Source of the DNA: Ramlibacter aquaticus
Lineage (GTDB): Bacteria > Pseudomonadota > Gammaproteobacteria > Burkholderiales > Burkholderiaceae_C
DNA length: 44,246 bases
NCBI RefSeq assembly: GCF_015159745.1
Contig: NZ_JADDOJ010000032.1
Location: forward strand, 1 to 44,246
Direction: 5' to 3'
This document shows, in pieces, positions 1 through 7,068 of this stretch. The position numbers were made by a program, and so were the translations under genes. Position 1 is the stretch's first letter; each line of letters starts with the position of its first letter. The notes under the pieces are model-generated. The model was given only the letters and a program-made list of their open reading frames with translations. It had not been told where the DNA came from and made no database searches.

Positions 1-5
1 CGTCA

Positions 6-252
6 GGCAAACCCAGCCCCGGCCGCCGGCAGCCCGCTGCCGCGCCCAATGGGGCGGTCGGCACTTCGTGTCCGACTTCCCCTGCGATGCTCGGTCCAGG
101 CCCCGCGGCGTAACTCGCTACGCGCTCGCCTGCGGCGAGCGCTTCGCTCAGACAGACGCCGCAAGTCAGAAAGCTTGGGGCCTGGCCCTGCGCTTCTCGG
201 GCGCCCCATAGGGCGCGGCAGCAGGCAGCCGGCGGCCGGGGCTGGGTTTGCC
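6..252. repeat. Inverted-repeat element A (51-bp arms)
   Basis: The arm at 6-56 is the reverse complement of 202-252 with 48 of 51 positions identical. The arms enclose about 145 bp that contain a GC-rich core at 106-169 (reads AACTCGCTACGCGCT and then CGCTTCGCTCAGACAG). The same core occurs reversed in element B. There is no transposase or target duplication that I can see. It resembles a non-autonomous or REP-like dispersed element; the arms could form a long cruciform or an RNA hairpin. Confidence 0.8.
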
Positions 253-345
253 AGTGGCACGGTGGCGCGCAGCCGTTGAGCGCCCGCGTCTCCTGACTCT
301 CTGTGAGGTGCCGGCGCTCCACCGCTGGTGCGCCCAGATGGTTTT

Positions 346-595
346 CTCGCCCCGCTGGCCGGCCTGTGGCGGGGGCGATTTGTGACGCGGCTGGAATTTG
401 CGGCCTGGGGTCGGAAGCGCGGTCCGCAGGTCCGCGCGTCGTTTCATGCTCACGGCGCCTGTTTGAGCGAAGCGGTGGCGCAGCCAGCGCGTAGCGAGTT
501 GCGCCGTGCCGGCTCCAGGCCGCAAATTCCAGCGGAGTCCGCGCAGCGGACCGCGGCAGTATGAGCCCCCGCCACAGGCCGGCCAGCGGGGCGAG
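346..595. repeat. Inverted-repeat element B (31-bp perfect arms)
   Basis: The outer arm 346-376 is a perfect 31/31 reverse complement of 565-595. A second, inner pair, 391-408 and 515-532, matches 18/18. Between the arms, 447-506 read on the minus strand repeats the core of element A (AACTCGCTACGCGCT, then CGCTTCGCTCAAACAG). The two elements thus share a core but have different arms and opposite orientation. No gene is associated with them in this window. Confidence 0.8.
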
Positions 596-764
596 CGCGA
601 GGTCGAAGAGCGCTGAGAACTCTGTCAGCCCACACGGTGGCGCAAGCGTCCGGCCTCAGCAAGAAACGACTGCCAACCGCACCTGAAACATTTGGGAACA
701 CAGCGCCCCCGCCTCGGCCGTAGATTTGCTGGAACAACAACCGACTCGAGATTTGGGAGAGACC

Positions 765-1328
765 ATGCGCGTTCGCCACCCGCTCCGCTTCGCCGTGCCC
801 CTGGCCGCCCTCATGGTGGCGGGCTGCGCGAGCGTGGGGCCGGCGTCCCCTTCGGCCCCGGCGGTGGTGGCGCCCACCTCGCCGCTGACCCTGTCCGAGA
901 AGGCCTTCGTCGCCCGGGCGATCAACAAGACGCTCTACCAGCTGGAGGTGTCGCGGCTGGCGGCGCAGCGCGCCACCGATGCGCGGGTGCGGGCCTATGC
1001 CGAGGGCATGGTGGGGCGGCAGACGCGCTTTACCGATGAGCTGGTGCGGCTCATGAGCGCCAAGGGCGTGCCGCCGCCCAAGGGGCTGGGCAGCGACAAC
1101 GAGAGCAAGCTGCACAAGCTCGCCGCGCTGCCGCCCAGCGCCGCGTTCGACCAGGGCTATGTGCGCGTCATCGGCATCGAGGACCACCAGGCCAACATCA
1201 GCATGCTCGAACAGGGCCGTCGCATCGCGGTGGACCGCGAACTGCGGGCCTTCATCGACCGGAACCTGCCTATCCTGCGGCGCGAGCTCGGCGTGGCGCA
1301 GGAACTGGCGAGCTCGCTCACAGGCTAG
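765..1328 (+). CDS. DUF4142 family lipoprotein
   Basis: A 187-residue protein. Residues 1-21 form a lipoprotein signal peptide: a short basic start, a hydrophobic stretch and a lipobox VAGC with Cys21 as the predicted acylated residue. A Ala/Pro/Ser linker follows, then from about residue 42 a helical domain with the pattern of DUF4142 (LSEKAFVARAINKTLYQLEV, then a region on repeated Ala/Arg helices), a ferritin-like four-helix family of periplasmic or outer-membrane proteins whose biochemical role is not settled. The ATG at 765 is chosen because GGGAGA lies just upstream and the signal peptide begins there; an in-frame upstream start at 726 would add 13 hydrophilic residues. It stands alone and precedes a series of stress-like envelope genes. 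Family assignment is good, function is not known. Confidence 0.85.
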   Translation: MRVRHPLRFAVPLAALMVAGCASVGPASPSAPAVVAPTSPLTLSEKAFVARAINKTLYQLEVSRLAAQRATDARVRAYAEGMVGRQTRFTDELVRLMSAKGVPPPKGLGSDNESKLHKLAALPPSAAFDQGYVRVIGIEDHQANISMLEQGRRIAVDRELRAFIDRNLPILRRELGVAQELASSLTG

Positions 1329-1345
1329 CGCCGCGCGCCAGCGGA

Positions 1346-1399
1346 CTACACAGGGCCACAGGGCCCGACTACAGCGCCTGCACGCGCCGCTCCTAGAGT
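1346..1399 (+). promoter_or_regulatory. Putative promoter with CTACA repeats
   Basis: TAGAGT at 1394-1399 (within TCCTAGAGTG) matches a -10 box at four of six positions. Upstream lie two CTACA motifs at 1346 and 1369, so the three motifs are spaced 23-24 bp apart. The box TAGAGT recurs in front of the gene at 6742. Which sigma factor reads it cannot be told from sequence. Confidence 0.4.
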
Positions 1400-1465
1400 G
1401 GGTTCGTGGCGCGCGCAACGGTGCGCCGCCGCAGTTTCCCCAGACCCTTCCACAAGGAGCAAACG

Positions 1466-1666
1466 ATGGCAGCGAAAAGCAAATCGAAGTCGGGCGGCAT
1501 GAGCCGCTCCGAAGCCGGCAGCATGGGCGCACGCGCCAGCAACCAGAACAGCCAGGCGCAAAGCGAGCGCGCCCGCGGCAACAGCAACGCCAGCAAGCGC
1601 GGTAGCGCCAGCAGCGGCGAGAAGCGCTCCTCCTCGTCCTCCTCCTCGGGCAGCCGCAGCCGCTGA
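1466..1666 (+). CDS. Small Ser/Lys/Arg-rich protein
   Basis: A 66-residue protein with an AAGGAG ribosome site (1454-1459) well placed for the ATG at 1466; an earlier in-frame ATG at 1406 has no such site. The sequence is highly hydrophilic: a Lys/Ser start, a middle rich in Asn, Gln, Ala and Arg, and a run of serines ending in SGSRSR. There is no membrane segment or known catalytic motif. Its composition recalls the small hydrophilic KGG/con-10-type stress proteins, but the defining repeat is not clearly present. A hairpin with a short T tract follows at 1692. A stress-related role is inference only. Confidence 0.6.
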   Translation: MAAKSKSKSGGMSRSEAGSMGARASNQNSQAQSERARGNSNASKRGSASSGEKRSSSSSSSGSRSR

Positions 1667-1691
1667 GGCCGCGCCCCCTGGACCCCCGCAA

Positions 1692-1716
1692 TGCCCGGCC
1701 CCGCCGGGCATTCTTT
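1692..1716 (+). terminator. Rho-independent terminator
   Basis: TGCCCGGC (1692-1699) pairs with GCCGGGCA (1703-1710) over a three-base loop and is followed by TTCTTT. It lies 26 bp after the small Ser-rich gene, ending that transcript before the phosphatase gene. Confidence 0.7.
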
Positions 1717-1740
1717 CGAGGGCACGGGCAGAATCAGGGG

Positions 1741-2439
1741 ATGCTGATTCCAAGCGCCACGAATTTCCGGCGACTCCCCCACGTGCGGCCCGGCACGCTC
1801 TTCCGCTCCGACCACCTGGGCGCCCTGGACGCCGACGATGCCCGCCAGATCCAGGGCCTGGGCATACGCCGCGTGCTCGATTTCCGCGGCGCCGAGGAAC
1901 GCACCGCCGCGGCCTGCGTGCTGCCCGGCGTCCAGGTGCATTCCCTGGCCATCGAGCCCACCATCGTGCAGGTGCTCAAGGACCTGCTGGACGCCGGCCA
2001 CGAACTCACCGAGGCCGAGGTGGTCGCCCACATGCAGGACACCTACCGCGGCTTCGTGCGGCGCAGCAGCCACCGCTTCCGCGAGTTCTTCGGCCACCTG
2101 CTGGCCTCCAGCGAGCCCACCGTCTTCCACTGCACCGCCGGCAAGGACCGCACCGGCTTCGCCGCCGCGCTGGTGCTGCTGGCCCTGGACGTGCCCATGG
2201 ACGAGGTCATGGCCGACTACCTGCTCACCAACGAGCGGCTCAAGCCGGCCTTCCTCGAGAACACCCGGCTGCCGCCGCAGGTGGCGCGCGTGCTGACCCG
2301 CGTGCAGCCCGAGTTCATCGAAGCCTCCTTCGAGGCCGTGCAGCAGGACTTCGGCGGCATGGACCGCTACCTGCGCGAGGCCCTGGGCCTGGAGGCGGCG
2401 CAGCGCGCCCGCCTGCGCGAGCTCTACCTGGACGGCTGA
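1741..2439 (+). CDS. Tyrosine-protein phosphatase, Y_phosphatase3 type
   Basis: A 232-residue cytoplasmic protein (no signal peptide or membrane helix). Its P-loop HCTAGKDRTG at residues 130-139 is the signature of the cysteine-based protein tyrosine/dual-specificity phosphatase fold, with Cys131 as predicted nucleophile and Arg137 as phosphate-binding residue. The N-terminus (NFRRLPHVRPGTLFRSDHL) is typical of the Y_phosphatase3 group, whose members act on phosphotyrosine or phosphoinositides; the substrate here is unknown. The ATG at 1741 directly follows CAGGGG, and CAGAAT six bases upstream could serve as a -10, which would make a leaderless transcript. A terminator separates it from the previous gene, and the next gene has its own promoter-like box. 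Confidence 0.85.
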   Translation: MLIPSATNFRRLPHVRPGTLFRSDHLGALDADDARQIQGLGIRRVLDFRGAEERTAAACVLPGVQVHSLAIEPTIVQVLKDLLDAGHELTEAEVVAHMQDTYRGFVRRSSHRFREFFGHLLASSEPTVFHCTAGKDRTGFAAALVLLALDVPMDEVMADYLLTNERLKPAFLENTRLPPQVARVLTRVQPEFIEASFEAVQQDFGGMDRYLREALGLEAAQRARLRELYLDG

Positions 2440-2459
2440 GCGCGCCGCGCAGCGCCCGG

Positions 2460-2521
2460 CTGTAGGCCGGGGTCTACAGTTGCCCGCCAGGCCCCCGCCA
2501 CGGCCGCGCCAGGGCTAGCAT
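2460..2521 (+). promoter_or_regulatory. Dyad and -10 box before PLD gene
   Basis: CTGTAG (2460-2465) and CTACAG (2474-2479) form a 6-bp dyad with an 8-base spacer. TAGCAT at 2516-2521 is a plausible -10 box only nine bases from the ATG at 2530, so the message would have almost no leader. Confidence 0.35.
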
Positions 2522-2529
2522 GGCCGCCG

Positions 2530-3801
2530 ATGAAGCACAGGAAGTGGTGGATCCTGGCGGTGGTCGTGGCCCTGTTCCTGGGCCTGGGCTTCGCCAACCT
2601 GTCGGTGCCCGAGCGCAAGGTGCAGACCGACATCTCGCACCTGTACGGCGTGCGCGACCCGCAGTTCCTGCGCTCCATGGGCCTGATGCTGGGGCCCGCC
2701 ATCGCCGAGGGCAACCAGGCCACCGTGCTGCTCAATGGCGACCAGATCTTCCCCGCCATGCTGGAGGCGATCCGTGGCGCACGCCAGAGCATCCTGTTCG
2801 AGACCTACATCTACTGGTCCGGCGACATCGGCCGCGAGTTCGCGCAGGCCCTGGCTGAGCGGGCGCGGGCCGGCGTGCCGGTGCACGTGCTGCTCGACTG
2901 GGTGGGCAGCCAGAAGATCGACGACGTGCTGCTGCAGCTGATGCGCTCGGCGGGCGTGCAGGTGCGCTACTTCCACCCGCTGCGCTGGTACAACCTGGGC
3001 CGCCTGAACAACCGCACCCACCGCAAGCTGATGGTCGTGGACGGCCGCGTCGGCTTCACCGGCGGCGTGGGCATCGCACCCGAATGGACGGGCCACGCCC
3101 AGGACCCCCGGCACTGGCGCGACACGCACGTGCGGGTCGAGGGGCCGGTGGTGGCCCAGATGGAAGCGGTGATCCTGGACAACTGGGCCAAGACCACCGG
3201 CGAGGTGCTGCACGGCGCGGCCTACTTCCCGCCCCTGGCGCCGGTGGGCAGCGAGCGGGCCCAGATGTTCGCCAGCTCGCCGCAGGGCGGCAGCGAGAGC
3301 ATGCTGCTCATGGTGCTGCTGGCGATCAGCGCGGCCGAGCAGAGCATCGACATCTCGAATTCCTACTTCGTGCCCGACGACGTGACGCGGCGCGCGCTGG
3401 TGGCGGCCGTGCGGCGCGGCGTGCGGGTGCGCATCATCACGCCCGGCCCGGTGATGGACGCCGAGACCGTGCGCCGCGCCTCGCGGGGCCTCTGGGGCGA
3501 GCTGCTGGAGGCGGGCGTGCAGATCTACGAGTACCAGCCCACCATGTTCCATTGCAAGGCCATGGTGGTGGACGGGCTGCTCAGCTCCATAGGCTCCACC
3601 AACTTCGACGAGCGCAGCTTCCGCCTCAACGACGAGGCCAACCTGAATGTGTACGACGCCGGCTTCGCGCAGCAGCAGCAGGCGGTGTTCGAGGACGACC
3701 TGAAGCATTCGCGCCGCATCACCCTGGCCCAGTGGCAGGCACGCCCCTGGCGCGAGAAGGTCAAAGAGGCGGTGCTGGCGCGGCTGGGCGCGCTGCTCTG
3801 A
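2530..3801 (+). CDS. Cardiolipin synthase-like phospholipase D protein
   Basis: A 423-residue protein with one N-terminal membrane helix (about residues 5-24) followed by two phospholipase D domains. The first HKD motif is H164-x-K166-x4-D171, the second H341-x-K343-x4-D348; both are intact, with the glycine-rich and Ser/Asn residues that follow them (GFTGG; GSTNFDERS). Enzymes of this architecture transfer phosphatidyl groups between phospholipids to make cardiolipin in the inner membrane. E. coli ClsA has two membrane helices, so this single-helix form may be a distinct Cls branch or another PLD-type transferase. The ATG at 2530 lacks a clear Shine-Dalgarno sequence and may be used on a leaderless mRNA. 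No essential residue is missing. Substrate specificity is inferred from the family. Confidence 0.85.
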   Translation: MKHRKWWILAVVVALFLGLGFANLSVPERKVQTDISHLYGVRDPQFLRSMGLMLGPAIAEGNQATVLLNGDQIFPAMLEAIRGARQSILFETYIYWSGDIGREFAQALAERARAGVPVHVLLDWVGSQKIDDVLLQLMRSAGVQVRYFHPLRWYNLGRLNNRTHRKLMVVDGRVGFTGGVGIAPEWTGHAQDPRHWRDTHVRVEGPVVAQMEAVILDNWAKTTGEVLHGAAYFPPLAPVGSERAQMFASSPQGGSESMLLMVLLAISAAEQSIDISNSYFVPDDVTRRALVAAVRRGVRVRIITPGPVMDAETVRRASRGLWGELLEAGVQIYEYQPTMFHCKAMVVDGLLSSIGSTNFDERSFRLNDEANLNVYDAGFAQQQQAVFEDDLKHSRRITLAQWQARPWREKVKEAVLARLGALL

Positions 3802-3928
3802 GGCGTGGCCCGGGGCCTTGCACGCCCGTCGTTCAACGCGCCCCGGTTCCTACCGCGTCCGGTGCCACGCTCCTACACACTTCGCGCCTCGGCAGCGCGA
3901 TCCTGCAGTTTCACCAAGGAGCGTTTGC

Positions 3929-4405
3929 ATGCCGAACCAGGAAGAATCCCGTGATGGCGTCCCTCGCAAGAGCCCGGACCGTCCCAGCCCGGACGTGAGC
4001 CGCGATGCCACCGACGGGCAGTCCGATGCACGCGGCCGCGGCGCCAGCGACACGCAGGGCGAGCCCGTGCCCACGCCCGGCGAGGCCGACGACCGCGCGC
4101 GCGGCTATCCCGGCGACGGCCCCGCCAAGGTGGGCCTGACCAGCAGCCGGCAGCCCGGCCTGGTGGCGCCCAGTGGCGTCAACGAGCGCGACCACGGCGC
4201 CGCCGACGACAAGCCCATGGGAGGCGGCAGCGTCAACCTGGACGACGGCACGAGCATGGAACATCCGCGCGGGCGCACCGGCGGCCAGGGCGGCACCTGG
4301 CAGAGCGGAAGCGACAGCGCGCCCCTGGGTCCGCCCGGCGCGGGCCTGTCCGACAGCAACGGCCCCAGCGACCCCGACCGGCGCGGCGGCCCCCGCCAGG
4401 AGTGA
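3929..4405 (+). CDS. Acidic, disordered hypothetical protein
   Basis: A 158-residue protein with a strong AAGGAG site (3916-3921) before the ATG at 3929. It is dominated by Gly, Asp, Ser, Pro, Arg and Glu, has no hydrophobic core, no cysteine, no signal peptide and no membrane helix, so it is predicted to be intrinsically disordered. A central part (GLVAPSGVNERDH, then GGGSVNLDDGTSMEHPRGRT) is less repetitive and may be the conserved portion. CCTAC motifs 23 bp apart (3849 and 3872) lie upstream, like those before the gene at 1466. AGGAG near its stop serves the next gene, so the two are probably cotranscribed. I do not recognise a family; a desiccation or stress protectant would fit but is a guess. 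Confidence 0.65.
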   Translation: MPNQEESRDGVPRKSPDRPSPDVSRDATDGQSDARGRGASDTQGEPVPTPGEADDRARGYPGDGPAKVGLTSSRQPGLVAPSGVNERDHGAADDKPMGGGSVNLDDGTSMEHPRGRTGGQGGTWQSGSDSAPLGPPGAGLSDSNGPSDPDRRGGPRQE

Positions 4406-4410
4406 TCGCC

Positions 4411-5247
4411 ATGAAGAGGGAGAGCCACCACGCCTACGCACTGTTCTCCCTCGGTCTCCTCGCAGCGGCCGGGGCGGCCTGGACCGCCGCCATCGGCTGG
4501 CTCTGGTTCCGCCAGGAACACCTGCTGTTCGAGCCCGTGCCCTTGCCGGGCGGCGAGCGCCTGGTGCCCGACGAGGACGTGCACGAGCACACGGTGCAGG
4601 TGCCCGGGGCCGCGCTCTCGGTGGCGCAGCTTCGGCGGCCGGCGCCGCGCGGCGTGGTCTTCTTCCTGCACGGCAACAGCGGCAACCTGCGCGATTGCCT
4701 GGTCGACCTGGACGCGTTCCGCGAGGCGAACTTCGACCTGGTGGCCATGGACTACCGCGGTTACGGCAAGAGCAGCGGCCACATCGCGAGCGAGGAGCAG
4801 CTGCGTGCCGACGTGCGCGCGGTGTGGAACCACTTCGCCGGCCAGTACACGGGCCAGCGCATCGTGATCGCCGGCCAGTCGCTGGGCACCGGGCTCGCCG
4901 CCGGGCTCTCGGCCGAACTGGGCACCGCCGGCCAGCCGCCCCACCTGACGCTGCTGGTGTCGGCCTACAGCAGCATGCGCGCCCTGGGCGAGGAGCTGTA
5001 CCCCTGGGTGCCGGGGCGCGTGCTGCGCTACCCGCTCCACACGGTGGAACACGTGGGCAAGCTGCAGGGCCCGCTGGTGCTGATCCACGGCGACTGCGAC
5101 GAGCTGATCGGCATCCACCACAGCCGCGCCCTGGCCACCGCACTGCCCACCGCGCAGCTGCACTGCCTGGAAGGCGCGGGCCACGGCGACGTGCACCGCC
5201 ACCCCAGCTTCCGCAAGGCCGTGGCCGGCGCGCTCGCCTGCCTCTGA
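4411..5247 (+). CDS. Alpha/beta hydrolase (BEM46/YfhR-like)
   Basis: A 278-residue protein with an N-terminal membrane anchor (about residues 9-32) and an alpha/beta hydrolase domain. The oxyanion region FFLHGNSGN precedes the nucleophile elbow GQSLG with Ser157. A catalytic Asp is expected in HGDCDE (Asp228 or Asp230), and His258 sits in GAGHGD, completing the triad. The pattern is that of the BEM46/ABHD13/YfhR group of membrane-anchored serine hydrolases with unknown substrates. ATG 4411 is chosen because AGGAG (4398-4402) is eight bases away; a GTG at 4402 overlapping the previous stop would leave no room for a ribosome site. It is probably cotranscribed with the upstream disordered-protein gene and with the antiporter 10 bp downstream. 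Confidence 0.8.
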   Translation: MKRESHHAYALFSLGLLAAAGAAWTAAIGWLWFRQEHLLFEPVPLPGGERLVPDEDVHEHTVQVPGAALSVAQLRRPAPRGVVFFLHGNSGNLRDCLVDLDAFREANFDLVAMDYRGYGKSSGHIASEEQLRADVRAVWNHFAGQYTGQRIVIAGQSLGTGLAAGLSAELGTAGQPPHLTLLVSAYSSMRALGEELYPWVPGRVLRYPLHTVEHVGKLQGPLVLIHGDCDELIGIHHSRALATALPTAQLHCLEGAGHGDVHRHPSFRKAVAGALACL

Positions 5248-5257
5248 CGCGCAGCGC

Positions 5258-6577
5258 ATGCAGGAGGCCCTGTGGGCCCTGGTCACCGGGGGCCTGATGC
5301 TGCTCATGGCGCTGGGCGCGACGGTGCTCACGCGCATCCCGCTGTCCACCAGCATGGTCTACCTGGGCGTGGGGGTCGCGCTCAGCCCCTGGGGCCTGGG
5401 CCTGCTGCGGGCCGACGTCGCCCAGCACACCGTGCTGGTGGAGCGGCTGTGCGAGGTGGTGCTGCTGGTCTCGCTCTTCTCGTCCGGGCTCAAGATGAGC
5501 ACCGCGCTGCGCGACCGGCGCTGGGTGCTGCCGCTGCGCCTGGCGCTGCTCTCCATGCTGGTGACGGTCGCGCTGATCGCGCTGGCCGGACACCTGCTGC
5601 TCGGCCTGTCCTGGGGGGCGAGCGTGCTGCTGGGCGGCATGCTCGCGCCGACCGACCCGGTGCTCGCCTCGGACGTGCAGGTCACGCACCCGCGCGACCG
5701 CGACAGCCTGCGCTTCGCGCTCACCGCCGAGGGCGGCCTGAACGACGGCACCGCATTCCCTTTCGTGCTGCTGGGCCTGGGCCTGCTGGGGGCCGACCCC
5801 GACGCCCACGACGGCTGGCGCTGGCTGCTGCTGGACGGGCTCTGGTCCTCGCTGGCTGGGCTCGCCCTGGGGGCCGGCCTGGGGCTGGCGATCGCGCGCC
5901 TGGTGCTGTACCTGCGACGGCGCCACCGCGAGGCCGTGGGGCTGGACGATTTCCTGGGCATGGGGCTGATCGCGCTCAGCTACGGCGTCGCGCTGCTGCT
6001 GCATGCGAACGGCTTCCTCGCGGTGTTCGCGGCCGGCGTCGCGATCCGCTACCTGCAACGCACCCAGAGCCCGGACCCGGGCAGCCTGCGCCTGGCCGAG
6101 AGCGCCGAAGCCGACCCGGATGAATCGGTGGCGCAGAAGGTGGCGGTCGATCCGCGCCATGCACCGGCCTACATGGCGCAGGCGGTGCTGGGCTTCAACG
6201 AACAGCTGGAGCGCATCGGCGAGCTCGCCGTGGTGGTGCTCATAGGCGCGCTGCTGTGGTCGGTGCAATGGCAGGGCTGGGCCTGGTGGTTCGTGCCGCT
6301 GCTGCTGCTGGGCGTGCGGCCGGTGGCGGTGGCGCTGGGCCTGCGCGGCAGCCGCGCCTCGCGCGCGCAACGCTGGCTGATGGGCTGGTTCGGCATCCGC
6401 GGCGTGGGCTCGCTGTACTACCTCGCGTACGCCGCGAACCATGGCCTGCCGCACGCCGATGCGGTGCTCCTGGCCTCGGTCACGCTCTCGGTGGTGGTCA
6501 GCTCCATCGTGCTGCACGGCATCTCGGTCACGCCGCTGATGCAGGCCTACGAGAAGCGCAAGCGCCGCGGCCGTTGA
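5258..6577 (+). CDS. CPA1 family cation:proton antiporter
   Basis: A 439-residue inner-membrane protein with about 12 hydrophobic helices. Residues 132-134 (TDP in LAPTDPVLASDVQV) and 162-163 (Asn-Asp in EGGLNDGTAFPF) are the ion-site motifs of the NhaP/NhaO-type CPA1 antiporters, which exchange Na+ or K+ for protons. The late motif GIRGVGSLYYLAYA is also characteristic. The hydrophilic stretch around residues 262-300 separates transmembrane blocks. The ORF starts 10 bp after the hydrolase stop, so it is likely the last gene of the 3929-6577 unit. There is no long C-terminal regulatory domain (such as TrkA-C). Ion specificity cannot be told from sequence. Confidence 0.88.
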   Translation: MQEALWALVTGGLMLLMALGATVLTRIPLSTSMVYLGVGVALSPWGLGLLRADVAQHTVLVERLCEVVLLVSLFSSGLKMSTALRDRRWVLPLRLALLSMLVTVALIALAGHLLLGLSWGASVLLGGMLAPTDPVLASDVQVTHPRDRDSLRFALTAEGGLNDGTAFPFVLLGLGLLGADPDAHDGWRWLLLDGLWSSLAGLALGAGLGLAIARLVLYLRRRHREAVGLDDFLGMGLIALSYGVALLLHANGFLAVFAAGVAIRYLQRTQSPDPGSLRLAESAEADPDESVAQKVAVDPRHAPAYMAQAVLGFNEQLERIGELAVVVLIGALLWSVQWQGWAWWFVPLLLLGVRPVAVALGLRGSRASRAQRWLMGWFGIRGVGSLYYLAYAANHGLPHADAVLLASVTLSVVVSSIVLHGISVTPLMQAYEKRKRRGR

Positions 6578-6622
6578 CCCTGCGCCGGGTACCGCCGAGC
6601 CAGCCCAGCCTCTGCGCTTGTC

Positions 6623-6676
6623 CTACATGCGGACGCTGCCCGAGCCGACATCCCGGGCGCCGCGCCTGCCTAGAGT
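6623..6676 (+). promoter_or_regulatory. Putative promoter of lipoprotein pair
   Basis: TAGAGT at 6671-6676 (in GCCTAGAGTC) is the same -10-like box as at 1394-1399. TCCTACA at 6621-6627 lies 47 bp upstream, twice the 23-24 bp spacing seen before the gene at 1466. A shared regulator or sigma factor for the small genes of this region is possible. Confidence 0.4.
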
Positions 6677-6741
6677 CACCACAGGGCAGTCGTGGCTGCC
6701 CTTTCCATTGACGACGCGACAAATCCTGAAGGAGTACCCGC

Positions 6742-7068
6742 ATGAAGACCTCGATCAGCCATACCGCCGTGGCCGTGATGGCCGTGGTGGCCGCCCTGTC
6801 CCTGAGTGCCTGCAACAAGCGCGATACCACTGCCTCCGGCGGCACCGGTGCCGGCACCAGTTCCTCGGCCAGCACCACCCCCTCCAGCAGCGGCATGGGC
6901 GCCGGCACCGGCAGCAGCTCGGGCACCGGCACCGCCAGCAGCGGCTCGTCCGACACCACCGGCTCCAGCAGCACCGGCGGCAGCACCGGCGCCATGGGCT
7001 CCACCGGCACCGGCGGCACCAGCTCCGGCACCAGCTCCACGCCGAGCAGCAGCACCACCACGCGCTGA
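6742..7068 (+). CDS. Low-complexity Ser/Thr/Gly-rich lipoprotein
   Basis: A 108-residue protein preceded by GAAGGAG (6728-6734). Residues 1-24 are a lipoprotein signal peptide with lipobox LSAC and Cys24 as predicted acylation site. The rest is almost only Gly, Ser, Thr and Ala in irregular short repeats (for example GTGAGTSSS, GSTGAMGSTG), with no charged cluster besides NKRD after the cysteine and no recognisable domain. Such a tail is probably extended and could act as a spacer at the cell envelope. Its stop TGA shares a base with the start of the next gene (TGATG), so the two are translationally coupled. No function is known to me. Confidence 0.7.
   Translation: MKTSISHTAVAVMAVVAALSLSACNKRDTTASGGTGAGTSSSASTTPSSSGMGAGTGSSSGTGTASSGSSDTTGSSSTGGSTGAMGSTGTGGTSSGTSSTPSSSTTTR

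Larger units (their letters stand above)
1..764. other. Gene-free left end with repeat elements
   Basis: No convincing coding region is seen in this stretch. Reading frames exist on both strands, but they are arginine-rich, lack a ribosome binding site and run through palindromic DNA. Two inverted-repeat elements (6-252 and 346-595) fill most of it. The last part, about 600-764, is less GC-rich and presumably carries the promoter of the lipoprotein gene starting at 765; no certain -35/-10 pair could be chosen. The beginning may be cut from a longer intergenic region or the 3' flank of an unseen gene. Confidence 0.7.

Noticed and set aside
1..300. Possible protein gene in the left-end frames (both strands)
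   Set aside because: Arg-rich, interrupted by inverted repeats, no ribosome site or homology.
450..1691. Long open frame on the minus strand across the left-end repeats and the DUF4142 gene
   Set aside because: Arg-rich and low-quality composition, covers a well-supported plus-strand lipoprotein gene and the palindromic repeats; explained by high GC and rarity of stop codons.
4402..4410. GTG start of the alpha/beta hydrolase
   Set aside because: It would overlap the Shine-Dalgarno AGGAG; the ATG at 4411 has ideal spacing.
3911..6517. 868-codon open frame on the minus strand
   Set aside because: It lies opposite the hydrolase and antiporter genes, has biased Gln/His/Arg composition and no start signals; a GC shadow.
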